Of a DNA stretch of 22,794 nucleotides, positions 1 through 6,572 are shown in pieces. Positions within the stretch are counted from its first letter, which is position 1, and each line of letters begins with the position of its first letter. Both the position numbers and the translations under genes were made by a program. A model generated the notes under the pieces. That model was given only the letters and a program-made list of their open reading frames with translations, was not told where the DNA came from and did not search any database. This DNA comes from an uncultured Finegoldia sp. GTDB lineage: Bacteria; Bacillota; Clostridia; Tissierellales; Peptoniphilaceae. Location: the NCBI RefSeq assembly GCF_900766215.1, contig NZ_CAAFUQ010000035.1, positions 1 to 22,794 on the forward strand, read 5' to 3'.

Positions 1-132
1 TATGTTAAAAAAAATAAGAGAACCTTCGATTAATCTATTCAACTTGATTATTTCGTTGAAATTTAAAAACATGATTATTAATGTGATTAAATAAATAAAT
101 CCTATTACTCTTTTTGTATTTTTGTATTTCAT
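1..132 (-). CDS. N-terminal part of a small unrecognised membrane protein (runs off left edge)
   Basis: Reading the minus strand, an AGGAGGT ribosome binding site (about 137-143) lies just before an ATG at 130-132. The frame then stays open for 44 codons to the window edge. The product begins MKYKNTKRVIGFIYLITLII, a short basic start followed by a hydrophobic stretch at about residues 9-24, so it is probably a membrane or exported protein. A second hydrophobic stretch begins near residue 38. I do not recognise the family. The ribosome binding site and a good promoter at 186-214 make it likely to be a real gene, but its length and role cannot be judged from this fragment. Confidence 0.6.
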   Translation of the reverse strand, partial: MKYKNTKRVIGFIYLITLIIMFLNFNEIIKLNRLIEGSLIFFNI

Positions 133-185
133 TAATACCTCCTTTTATATTAGGGAAAATAATAGTGAATGCAATTCTCATTTTC

Positions 186-214
186 ATTTTAAAAAAATGC
201 CCTTGACTTGTCAA
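186..214 (-). promoter_or_regulatory. Minus-strand sigma-A promoter for the left-edge membrane gene
   Basis: On the minus strand, TTGACA (209-214) is separated by 17 bases from TAAAAT (186-191). It faces the partial gene ending at 132, leaving a leader of about 45 bases. A Fur-like half site (TGATAAT) lies just upstream of the -35 box and is listed under findings. Confidence 0.6.
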
Positions 215-251
215 TATTAATTATCATTTAAAATTTGGAAAAATTCGATTT

Positions 252-279
252 TTGAATGTTATAAATATTTGATTATAAT
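252..279 (+). promoter_or_regulatory. Candidate sigma-A promoter for the flavoprotein gene
   Basis: TTGAAT (252-257) and TATAAT (274-279) are spaced by 16 bases. This is the best promoter-like pair I see on the plus strand before the flavoprotein gene. It would give an unusually long leader of about 190 bases. It diverges from the minus-strand promoter at 186-214. Confidence 0.4.
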
Positions 280-319
280 AATTTGAGCAATTTATGATAG
301 AATAAATATCGTAATAAAA

Positions 320-350
320 AATAGCAAATCTTTGGGATAGATTTGCTATT
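320..350. terminator. Perfect 11-bp hairpin, terminator-like on the minus strand
   Basis: AATAGCAAATC (320-330) and GATTTGCTATT (340-350) are exact inverted copies around a 9-base loop. Read on the minus strand the stem is followed by a run of six T, as in an intrinsic terminator. Read on the plus strand it is followed by ATTATTAAATAAC, which is weak. No minus-strand gene is seen to its right, so it may instead be a leader structure for the gene at 475 or an antisense terminator. Confidence 0.5.
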
Positions 351-474
351 ATTAAATAACATTGGCAAGTTCATATTAGGAGGATGAACAACCATTTATT
401 GTTAACTACATACTATCATATATTTGTATTTAATAAGTTACAAATTGATTACGATTTAGGGAATTGAGGGGAAA

Positions 475-1698
475 ATGAAAGTAGGAATTATAGGTGCGGG
501 AGCTAGTGGAGTTTTTGCGGCTTTAATTTTAAAACAAAATTACATAGACACAACTGTTATCGAAAGAAATGCCAACGCTTTGAAGAAGATTTATGCAACA
601 GGTAATGGTAGGTGTAATTTTACTAATAGAAATGTATCTTACAAAAACTATCACGGAGAAAACCCGAAGTTTACAATAAGTGCTATAAAAAAATTTGATA
701 ACTACGATGTTATAGAATTTTTCAATGATATGGGAATTCCCGAGGTTGAGCTTGAAAATGGCAAGATTTTCCCGAAAAGTTTGCAAGCTTCATCAATCGT
801 AAAACAAATGATGTGTTTGGCAAATCATCTGGAAGTAGAATTTATTTTCGATAGTTTCGTTGATGATGTTAGAAAAAACGGCAATGTTTTTGAAGTAAAA
901 TCCAATGATTCAATTTACAAGTTTGATTATTTAATCGTTGCTTGTGGGTCTAAGGCTTACAAGAAAAGTGGGTCTGACGGAAATGGATACATTCTTATGA
1001 AAAAATTGGGACACAATATCGTGAAAACTCATCCAGGAATTGTGCAATTGAGGCTTAATGGAGATAGTTTCAAAAAAATGAGCGGAACTAAATTCAAGGC
1101 TAATGCGAAGCTTGTAGTGGACGGAAAAGAAGTTTTTGAATTTTATCACGATGTTTTGTTTACTGATTACGGAATTAGTGGACCAACTATTTTGCAGTTA
1201 TCAGGTGAAGCTATCAGAGCTAAAAACAAGGGATTAGATGTCAAAATAAGAATAGATACTGTGGATTTGGATGAGAATAAATTGTACGAACACTTAATCT
1301 ACATAATATCTTTAAATTATTATAAGAAAATAAAAGAGTTGTTGGTAGGCTTGATTAACGATAATTTGATTGAAGAAGTTTTGAATCAAGCAGGTATAAA
1401 TTATGATATTAATGTGTGCGAGCTAAGCAAGGAAGAAATTTACAAATTAGCACACACTCTTAAAAATTTGGAATTTAGTGTTAGTGGATACAAGGATGAG
1501 GATTCTGGTCAGATAACTTGTGGTGGTGTCGACACAGATGAAATCAATCCTTCTACTATGGAATCAAAAAAAATTAAAAATCTGTACATTATTGGTGAGA
1601 TTATGGATGTCGACGGAGATTGTGGTGGATACAATCTTCAATGGGCTTTTTCATCGGCGTATTCATGTGCGATGTCTATAATTAAAAAGGAGAGCTAA
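475..1698 (+). CDS. BaiN/YhiN (HI0933) family NAD(P)/FAD-dependent oxidoreductase
   Basis: The protein of 407 residues begins with a dinucleotide-binding GxGxxG (GAGASG, residues 7-12) for FAD. It carries the family hallmark ATGNGRCNFTN just after the first beta-alpha-beta unit and ends with the typical GEIMDVDGDCGGYNLQWAFSSAY-type C-terminus that closes the FAD site. This is the COG2081 flavoprotein family. One gut-bacterial member, BaiN, has been linked to bile-acid reduction, but most members have no known substrate, so none is assigned here. Length is normal for the family. The start has only a weak GAGGGG site, but no better start is visible and the glycine motif needs this N-terminus. 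Its stop codon touches the start codon of the next gene, so the two are co-transcribed. Expected in the cytoplasm. Confidence 0.88.
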   Translation: MKVGIIGAGASGVFAALILKQNYIDTTVIERNANALKKIYATGNGRCNFTNRNVSYKNYHGENPKFTISAIKKFDNYDVIEFFNDMGIPEVELENGKIFPKSLQASSIVKQMMCLANHLEVEFIFDSFVDDVRKNGNVFEVKSNDSIYKFDYLIVACGSKAYKKSGSDGNGYILMKKLGHNIVKTHPGIVQLRLNGDSFKKMSGTKFKANAKLVVDGKEVFEFYHDVLFTDYGISGPTILQLSGEAIRAKNKGLDVKIRIDTVDLDENKLYEHLIYIISLNYYKKIKELLVGLINDNLIEEVLNQAGINYDINVCELSKEEIYKLAHTLKNLEFSVSGYKDEDSGQITCGGVDTDEINPSTMESKKIKNLYIIGEIMDVDGDCGGYNLQWAFSSAYSCAMSIIKKES

Positions 1699-2991
1699 AT
1701 GAATAAAATGCAAAGAAAACTTGTTGACTTAGATAACCACGGTCAAAAAGTTAGAGTAGGTTTGGTTGGTTGTGGCAAAATGGGATCAGGTCTTGTAAGT
1801 CAGTTGAGTAGAATTAAAGGAATGAGACCTTCTGTTATTATAGATAGACACGTTGACAAGTGCGTGACTGCTTTGAGAAAGGCAGGCGTAAAAGATGTGG
1901 ATATTGTCAAAACAACTGATTTGAAAGTTGCAGAAAATGCTATTAAAAATAATTCGTTCGTTGTCAGTGATGATTATACTTTGAGCTACAAGTTAGATAT
2001 GATTGATGGAGTAATTGATGCGACAGGAAATCCTCCATTTGGAACACAACTTGCAGTAGAAAGCATTGAACACGAAAAACATACTATTTTATTAAATGTA
2101 GAATGTGATGCTGTTGTAGGACCAATTTTAAATGAAATGGCAAAGAAAAAAGGCGTTGTATACACTGGATCTGCTGGAGATGAGCCAGGAGCTATAATCC
2201 AACTGTCAGATTTTGCACTTGGATTGGGATTCAAATTATTAGCTGTAGGTAAAGGCAAGAACAATCCATTGGATAATTACACTAATGAAGATATTTTGAG
2301 AGAAGAAGCTTTGTCAAAAGGACTGGTTCCAAAAATGTTGACATCATTTGTAGATGGAACTAACACTATGATTGAACTTACAGCCGTAGCAAATGCATTG
2401 GGATTTACTCCTGATGTTTTGGGTTGTCATGGAATTACAACAAACATTCACGACATCGCAGACAAATTCAAATTAAAAGAACAAGGCGGTATTTTAAATA
2501 ATTACAATATAGTTGATTTTGCGTTTGGAGTTGCGCCGGGAGTTTTTGCAATTGTTACTCACGACACAAACGAGGTTCACGATTTGATGGAATATTTGTC
2601 AATGGGTAAAGGACCGAACTATACTTTGTACAGACCATATCATTTGACAAGTTTGGAAACTCCACTTACAATTTACGATGCAATTGTAGAAAAAGAACCT
2701 ACAATTTATCCAAAATACGGTCAAGTTTCTGATACAATCACAGTTGCAAAAAGAGACATCAAAAAAGGCCAAAAAATTGAAGGAATTGGTGGACACGATT
2801 GCTTCGGTAAAATAACATCTCACAAACATCAAATGGAAAATAATTTGTTGCCAATGCCTATCATCACAGAAAAAACTACAGCGAAAGTGGATATACCAAA
2901 AGATACATTGATTACTTATGATATGGTTAATTTGGATGAAAATCATATCATCACAAAACTTCGTAAAAGACAAGACGAATTGGGATTGTAA
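1699..2991 (+). CDS. Homoserine dehydrogenase-like NAD(P)-binding protein with C-terminal SAF domain
   Basis: This protein of 430 residues starts with a Rossmann nucleotide-binding fold (VGLVGCGKMG, ending at residue 29). A dehydrogenase-like middle part includes DATGNPPFG and GSAGDEPGA. The C-terminal part, from about residue 340, resembles a SAF domain (VAKRDIKKGQKIEGIGG ... IPKDTLITYDM). This matches the COG4091 group described as predicted homoserine dehydrogenase with SAF domain. Such proteins are often mislabelled FlgA or AFP-like because of the SAF part. The true substrate is unknown, and I would not call it homoserine dehydrogenase. It starts immediately after the flavoprotein stop codon, with GGAGAG as ribosome binding site inside the previous gene, and is followed by a clear terminator. 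The pair may therefore act together on one substrate. Confidence 0.8.
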   Translation: MNKMQRKLVDLDNHGQKVRVGLVGCGKMGSGLVSQLSRIKGMRPSVIIDRHVDKCVTALRKAGVKDVDIVKTTDLKVAENAIKNNSFVVSDDYTLSYKLDMIDGVIDATGNPPFGTQLAVESIEHEKHTILLNVECDAVVGPILNEMAKKKGVVYTGSAGDEPGAIIQLSDFALGLGFKLLAVGKGKNNPLDNYTNEDILREEALSKGLVPKMLTSFVDGTNTMIELTAVANALGFTPDVLGCHGITTNIHDIADKFKLKEQGGILNNYNIVDFAFGVAPGVFAIVTHDTNEVHDLMEYLSMGKGPNYTLYRPYHLTSLETPLTIYDAIVEKEPTIYPKYGQVSDTITVAKRDIKKGQKIEGIGGHDCFGKITSHKHQMENNLLPMPIITEKTTAKVDIPKDTLITYDMVNLDENHIITKLRKRQDELGL

Positions 2992-3007
2992 AATTATAAA
3001 AAATTAG

Positions 3008-3060
3008 AATCAGCCGATAAAAAAGTTTTTGCAAAACTTTAAAATCTCGGCTGATTTTTA
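3008..3060 (+). terminator. Intrinsic terminator after the flavoprotein/SAF pair
   Basis: AATCAGCCGA (3008-3017) pairs with TCGGCTGATT (3047-3056). A second small inverted repeat (AAAGTTTT / AAAACTTT) is nested inside. The stem is followed by TTTTTATTTT. It separates this unit from aspA. Confidence 0.85.
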
Positions 3061-3086
3061 TTTTGAAAATAAAAATTTATAAATTT

Positions 3087-3115
3087 TTGACAATGGATTT
3101 CAAAAGTGTTAATAT
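3087..3115 (+). promoter_or_regulatory. Sigma-A promoter of aspA
   Basis: TTGACA (3087-3092) and TAATAT (3110-3115) with a 17-base spacer, about 40 bases before the aspA start. Confidence 0.75.
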
Positions 3116-3155
3116 CAATTTGTAATGTAATAAATAAACGTTTTTGGGGGTTAAT

Positions 3156-4628
3156 ATGGATTACAGATTAGAGTCTGATAGTGTTGGAGAAAAACAAGTT
3201 CCAAAAGATGCATATTATGGTGTGCAATCTTTAAGAGGAATGGAAAATTTTCCTATAACAGGAAGAACTTTACACGAAGAATTGATTTATGGATTAACGA
3301 TTGTTAAAAAAGCGTGTGCGATTGCAAACCACAGAGCAGGAATTATGAGAGAAGATGTCAAAAACGCAATCGTTTACGCCTGCGACAAAATCCTTGAAGG
3401 AGAATATCACGATCAATTTTTAACTGATCCTATTCAAGGTGGAGCAGGTACTACTGCTAACATGAATGCAAACGAAGTTATCGCAAATATCGCTAATGAA
3501 AAACTAGGCGGAGGATTGGGTACTTATGAATATGTTCATCCAAACGATCATGTAAACATGAGCCAATCGACAAACGATGTTTTTCCAACTGCAGGTAAAA
3601 TTGCAACTTTAAGATTATTAATAAAAGCCTTAAATGAATTAAAACAATTGGAAATTTCTTTACTTAATAAATCTGTAGAATTTGATGACGTGCTTAAAAT
3701 GGGACGTACTCAACTTCAAGATGCAGTTCCAATTAGATTGGGACAAGAATTCCATGCATACTATTCAGTAATCAAAAGAGATATCAAGAGAATTAGAAGA
3801 TCATCTGATCAAATTGAATCTATAAATATGGGAGCTACTGCTATTGGTACAGGTGTAAATGTAGACAAAGTTTACTTTACCAACATTGTTCCGATTTTAG
3901 CTGAACTAACAGGATTTGATTTGCATCAAGCAGAGGATTTAATAGATGGAACTAATAACTTGGATGGACTTGTAGAGATATCATCAGCAGTAAAATCAAC
4001 TGCAGTAAGTTTGTCAAAAATGGCAAGTGATTTGAGATTAATGAGTTCAGGACCAAAAACTATGGTTGGAGATATTGAACTTCCAGCTAGACAAAATGGT
4101 TCATCAATAATGCCAGGTAAAGTAAATCCTGTAATTCCAGAAGTTGTTAATCAAGTTGTATTCAGGATTATTGGAAATGATAATACAGTTACAATGTGTG
4201 CTGAACACGGACAATTAGAACTAAACGCTTTTGAACCAGTGTTATTTGATAGTTTGTTCGAATCAATATCTATATTAACTAACGCAGTGAAAACTTTCAG
4301 AGAAAATTGTATACTTGGAATTAAACCAAACAGACAAAAACTTTCAAATGACGTAGAAAAATCCGTTGGAATTGTAACAGCATTAGTTCCTCATATTGGA
4401 TATAAGAAGTCCGCTGAAATTGCTAAGCGTGCTTTGAGTACGGGAATTACAGTTAGAAATATCGTATTGGACGAAAAAATCCTGACAGAAGATGAATTGA
4501 AAGAAATCTTGGATCCTATTGCTATGACAATGCCAGGAATTGCAGCTGAGTATTTGATTAAACAAAAACAACAAGCTTACATCGAAAAAAAGAAACTAGA
4601 AGACAAGGAACAAAAAGCAAAAAAATAA
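3156..4628 (+). CDS. aspA: Aspartate ammonia-lyase (aspartase)
   Basis: The enzyme splits L-aspartate into fumarate and ammonia in the cytoplasm, feeding fumarate and nitrogen metabolism. It belongs to the fumarase/aspartase superfamily. SQSTNDVFPT (136-145) and GRTQLQDAVP (near 187) form parts of the active site. The signature loop GSSIMPGKVNP (315-325) carries the catalytic serine and Lys322. The aspartase identity rather than fumarase is chosen on overall resemblance, so some doubt remains between the two. The frame is open four codons upstream from a TTG at 3144. The ATG at 3156 is chosen because GGGGG at 3146-3150 is then well placed as ribosome binding site and MDYRLESDSVGEK matches the usual N-terminus. 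Length is 490 residues, slightly longer than many because of a lysine-rich tail. It has its own promoter and terminator. Confidence 0.9.
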   Translation: MDYRLESDSVGEKQVPKDAYYGVQSLRGMENFPITGRTLHEELIYGLTIVKKACAIANHRAGIMREDVKNAIVYACDKILEGEYHDQFLTDPIQGGAGTTANMNANEVIANIANEKLGGGLGTYEYVHPNDHVNMSQSTNDVFPTAGKIATLRLLIKALNELKQLEISLLNKSVEFDDVLKMGRTQLQDAVPIRLGQEFHAYYSVIKRDIKRIRRSSDQIESINMGATAIGTGVNVDKVYFTNIVPILAELTGFDLHQAEDLIDGTNNLDGLVEISSAVKSTAVSLSKMASDLRLMSSGPKTMVGDIELPARQNGSSIMPGKVNPVIPEVVNQVVFRIIGNDNTVTMCAEHGQLELNAFEPVLFDSLFESISILTNAVKTFRENCILGIKPNRQKLSNDVEKSVGIVTALVPHIGYKKSAEIAKRALSTGITVRNIVLDEKILTEDELKEILDPIAMTMPGIAAEYLIKQKQQAYIEKKKLEDKEQKAKK

Positions 4629-4640
4629 TTTTATGTTGAC

Positions 4641-4678
4641 AAAATCTTGTTATCGAGTATTTGATAACAGGATTTTTT
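4641..4678 (+). terminator. Intrinsic terminator of aspA
   Basis: A 14-base stem, AAAATCTTGTTATC (4641-4654) with GATAACAGGATTTT (4663-4676), has one G-U pair and runs into a T tract. Confidence 0.9.
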
Positions 4679-4720
4679 ATTACGAACTAAAAGTTTTACA
4701 TTATTTTAAATTTGCTAATA

Positions 4721-4729
4721 TGTTATAAT
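4721..4729 (+). promoter_or_regulatory. Extended -10 promoter
   Basis: TGTTATAAT is a perfect extended -10 element. The -35 region (TTATTT, 17 bases upstream) is poor, which is usual for extended -10 promoters. The leader would be very short, since the coding start is at about 4746. Confidence 0.6.
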
Positions 4730-4745
4730 TTATTTAGGTGATATG

Positions 4746-5120
4746 ATGAAAAATAATACTAAAAATGCAGACAATGTTATATTGGCGATATCAAATGTTT
4801 TAATGGTGGTTTTCGTATCTACTCTACTTAGAGGCCACAACATAATATCGTTGTTAATTTTACTTGCGTGGGCAGTTTATGCGTCGCAAAATAAAATGAT
4901 TTTACCAAAAAGTCTTGAAAGAAAAAGAACAAAATTCGAATACGGAAGTTTTATCGTTTTGTTAATAGGTTTTATGTTGATTTATTACCATCCTAATAAG
5001 GTATATGTGTTCTTAACATATCTAACATTTTTAATTTATAACACACTTTTGTGGATGAATATGATTAGAATGAGAGCTATTAATAAAGAAAATAATAAGA
5101 AATCTAACAAAAAGAAATAA
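4746..5120 (+). CDS. Small multi-span membrane protein, function unknown
   Basis: A protein of 124 residues that I do not recognise. It has about four hydrophobic segments (roughly residues 12-27, 33-47, 67-83 and 86-104) and a tail rich in Lys and Asn (KENNKKSNKKK). It is expected in the cytoplasmic membrane with the basic tail inside. Two ATG codons lie side by side at 4743 and 4746. The second is preferred because AGGTG ends at 4740, leaving a more usual gap. It is followed after 11 bases by the glycerol-3-phosphate dehydrogenase gene, so both probably share the promoter at 4721. Its position before a phospholipid precursor gene is only a weak hint of a membrane-related role. Confidence 0.7.
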   Translation: MKNNTKNADNVILAISNVLMVVFVSTLLRGHNIISLLILLAWAVYASQNKMILPKSLERKRTKFEYGSFIVLLIGFMLIYYHPNKVYVFLTYLTFLIYNTLLWMNMIRMRAINKENNKKSNKKK

Positions 5121-5131
5121 AGAGGTATATG

Positions 5132-6091
5132 ATGAAAATTATGGTTATAGGGCCTGGCAGATGGGGAAGTTTCATCGCTTGGTATTTGAAAAAAATTGGT
5201 CATGAAGTTTTGTTGTATGGTTTGAATGGAACTGAAGATTTCGAAAACTTTAAGAAAAGTCGTAGCAATGGAATTATTACTTTGCAAGATGATTTAGAAT
5301 TAACCGATGATATCACAAGAGCAAAAGAATGTGATGTTATTCATGTTAGTATAAATGCACAAGGTTTTAGAAATGTGTGTGAAGAACTTAAGTCTATTGG
5401 AATTAAGGATAAAATTATCGTTACTAATATGAAGGGGATTGAGATTTCGACTGGAAAAAGATTATCAGAAGTCTGCAAAGAAATTATGGATGGATCTAAC
5501 AAAGTTGCAGCTTGGATCGGTCCAGGTCATCCACAAGAATTTTACCGCAATGTTCCAAATTGTATGGTAATTGATTCGGAAGATGAAGATGTGAAAGAAT
5601 TGTTGATTGAAAATTACAGTTCAGATTTGATTAGATTTTATTATGGACAAGATTTGATTGGAAATGAAATCGGCGCAGCTTACAAAAATGTAATTGGAAT
5701 TGCTGCAGGAATGTTGGATGGAATGAAAATAAGTTCTTTGAAGGGAGCTTTGATGAGTAGAGGTTGTAGAGAAGTTGCAAGGTTTATTAAGGCATCTGGA
5801 GGCCAAGAGCTTAGCGCATACGGTCTTTGCCATCTTGGAGATTATGAGGCTACGGTGTTCTCGCAATATTCTCACAACAGAATGTTTGGAGAAATGTATG
5901 CAAAATCAGAAAAATACGACAAATTAGCTGAAGGATACTACACTGTAAAAGCTATTAAATTACAAGCAGACAAAATGAATTTGGATTTACCAATAAACAA
6001 TGCAGTGTACAAAGTTTTGTACGAAAATTCGAAATGCGAAGAAGAAATCGACAAATTATTCAGTAGAAGTTTGAAAAAAGAATTTTATTAA
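5132..6091 (+). CDS. gpsA: Glycerol-3-phosphate dehydrogenase [NAD(P)+], divergent
   Basis: GpsA reduces dihydroxyacetone phosphate to sn-glycerol 3-phosphate for phospholipid synthesis. The Rossmann motif is VIGPGRWGSF near the N-terminus, where most GpsA proteins have GAGSWGTA. Further family blocks are TNMKGIE, GPGHPQEF (usually GPSHAEE), EIGAAYKNVIGIAAGMLDG with the catalytic lysine, and GLCHLGDYEATVFSQYSHNR (usually GLAGLGDL...SRN). Length (319 residues) fits the family. Of two adjacent ATG codons (5129, 5132), the second sits at a better distance from GAGG at 5122-5125. The order of blocks supports GpsA strongly, but the unusual motif residues mean substrate and cofactor preference should not be taken for granted. 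A terminator follows at 6105. Confidence 0.8.
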   Translation: MKIMVIGPGRWGSFIAWYLKKIGHEVLLYGLNGTEDFENFKKSRSNGIITLQDDLELTDDITRAKECDVIHVSINAQGFRNVCEELKSIGIKDKIIVTNMKGIEISTGKRLSEVCKEIMDGSNKVAAWIGPGHPQEFYRNVPNCMVIDSEDEDVKELLIENYSSDLIRFYYGQDLIGNEIGAAYKNVIGIAAGMLDGMKISSLKGALMSRGCREVARFIKASGGQELSAYGLCHLGDYEATVFSQYSHNRMFGEMYAKSEKYDKLAEGYYTVKAIKLQADKMNLDLPINNAVYKVLYENSKCEEEIDKLFSRSLKKEFY

Positions 6092-6104
6092 TGAAAAACA
6101 AATT

Positions 6105-6132
6105 AGAAGTGCAAAAAAGCACTTCTTTTTTT
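6105..6132 (+). terminator. Intrinsic terminator after gpsA
   Basis: AGAAGTGC (6105-6112) pairs with GCACTTCT (6119-6126) around a loop of six A, followed by seven T. Confidence 0.9.
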
Positions 6133-6143
6133 GATTAAAATGC

Positions 6144-6172
6144 TTGACAAATAGATTTTAAGTTTATATAAT
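6144..6172 (+). promoter_or_regulatory. Consensus sigma-A promoter of the ylxM-ffh operon
   Basis: TTGACA (6144-6149) and TATAAT (6167-6172), 17 bases apart, form a full consensus promoter. The inverted repeat GTCAA-N9-TTGAC follows six bases after the -10 box (6179-6197). The mogA promoter has the same arrangement. Confidence 0.9.
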
Positions 6173-6206
6173 ATACAAGTCAAGTAAAAAGGTTGACGGT
6201 GATTGA

Positions 6207-6572
6207 ATGGAAAAATTATTAAATATTACCATGATGTTTGATTATTATGGTAAATTGCTTACGAAAAGAGAATACGATGTAATTGACAAGTACTACAATG
6301 AGGATTTGTCATTAAATGAAATTGCTCAAATTTGTGATATTTCAAAACAAGCTGTAAGTGATAGTTTGAAAAGAGCTGAAAATAAGCTTTATGAATACGA
6401 ACAAAAACTTGGCTTAATTGAAAAATCAAAAAAGAGTCATCAATTTCTTAGAAAAATCAGAAATGATCTTTTCTCTTTGTCACCAGAAATCAAAAGCAAA
6501 GAAATTGAAAATATCATTATAGATATAGAAAATTTCTTAAATGATTTAGAGGATGTGGGAAATGATATTTGA
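6207..6572 (+). CDS. ylxM: YlxM family putative DNA-binding protein (UPF0122)
   Basis: A protein of 121 residues with a sigma-70 region 4-like helix-turn-helix. LTKREYDVIDKYYNEDLSLNEIAQ and the recognition part ICDISKQAVSDSLKRAENKL lie near residues 15-57, followed by a charged, helical C-terminal half. YlxM proteins are encoded next to Ffh in Firmicutes and have been proposed to act with the signal recognition particle. Here ylxM is first in the operon, with ribosome binding site GGTGAT at 6198-6203. ftsY, which often sits just upstream in relatives, is absent here. The end of ylxM overlaps the ffh start by 11 bases, suggesting coupled translation. Confidence 0.9.
   Translation: MEKLLNITMMFDYYGKLLTKREYDVIDKYYNEDLSLNEIAQICDISKQAVSDSLKRAENKLYEYEQKLGLIEKSKKSHQFLRKIRNDLFSLSPEIKSKEIENIIIDIENFLNDLEDVGNDI

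Larger units (their letters stand above)
133..474. other. Divergent intergenic region with a long leader
   Basis: This 342-base stretch holds two divergent promoter candidates (186-214 minus, 252-279 plus), the hairpin at 320-350, and a second small hairpin at 369-389 whose loop contains AGGAGG. An open frame of 28 codons runs from the ATG at 384 to a TGA just before 475. The ATG touches the AGGAGG, so ribosome start there is doubtful. I do not recognise a known riboswitch. Confidence 0.5.

Noticed and set aside
384..470. 28-codon frame after AGGAGG as a real small gene
   Set aside because: The ATG touches the AGGAGG with no spacer and the product has no recognisable feature. Kept only as part of the leader finding.
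3144..3155. TTG start four codons upstream for aspA
   Set aside because: It would use the ribosome binding site bases as codons. The ATG at 3156 has GGGGG at a proper distance.
4636..4666. TTGACA with a TTGATA-like -10 inside the aspA terminator
   Set aside because: The -10 match is poor and the bases are part of the terminator stem. The extended -10 at 4721 explains the next gene better.
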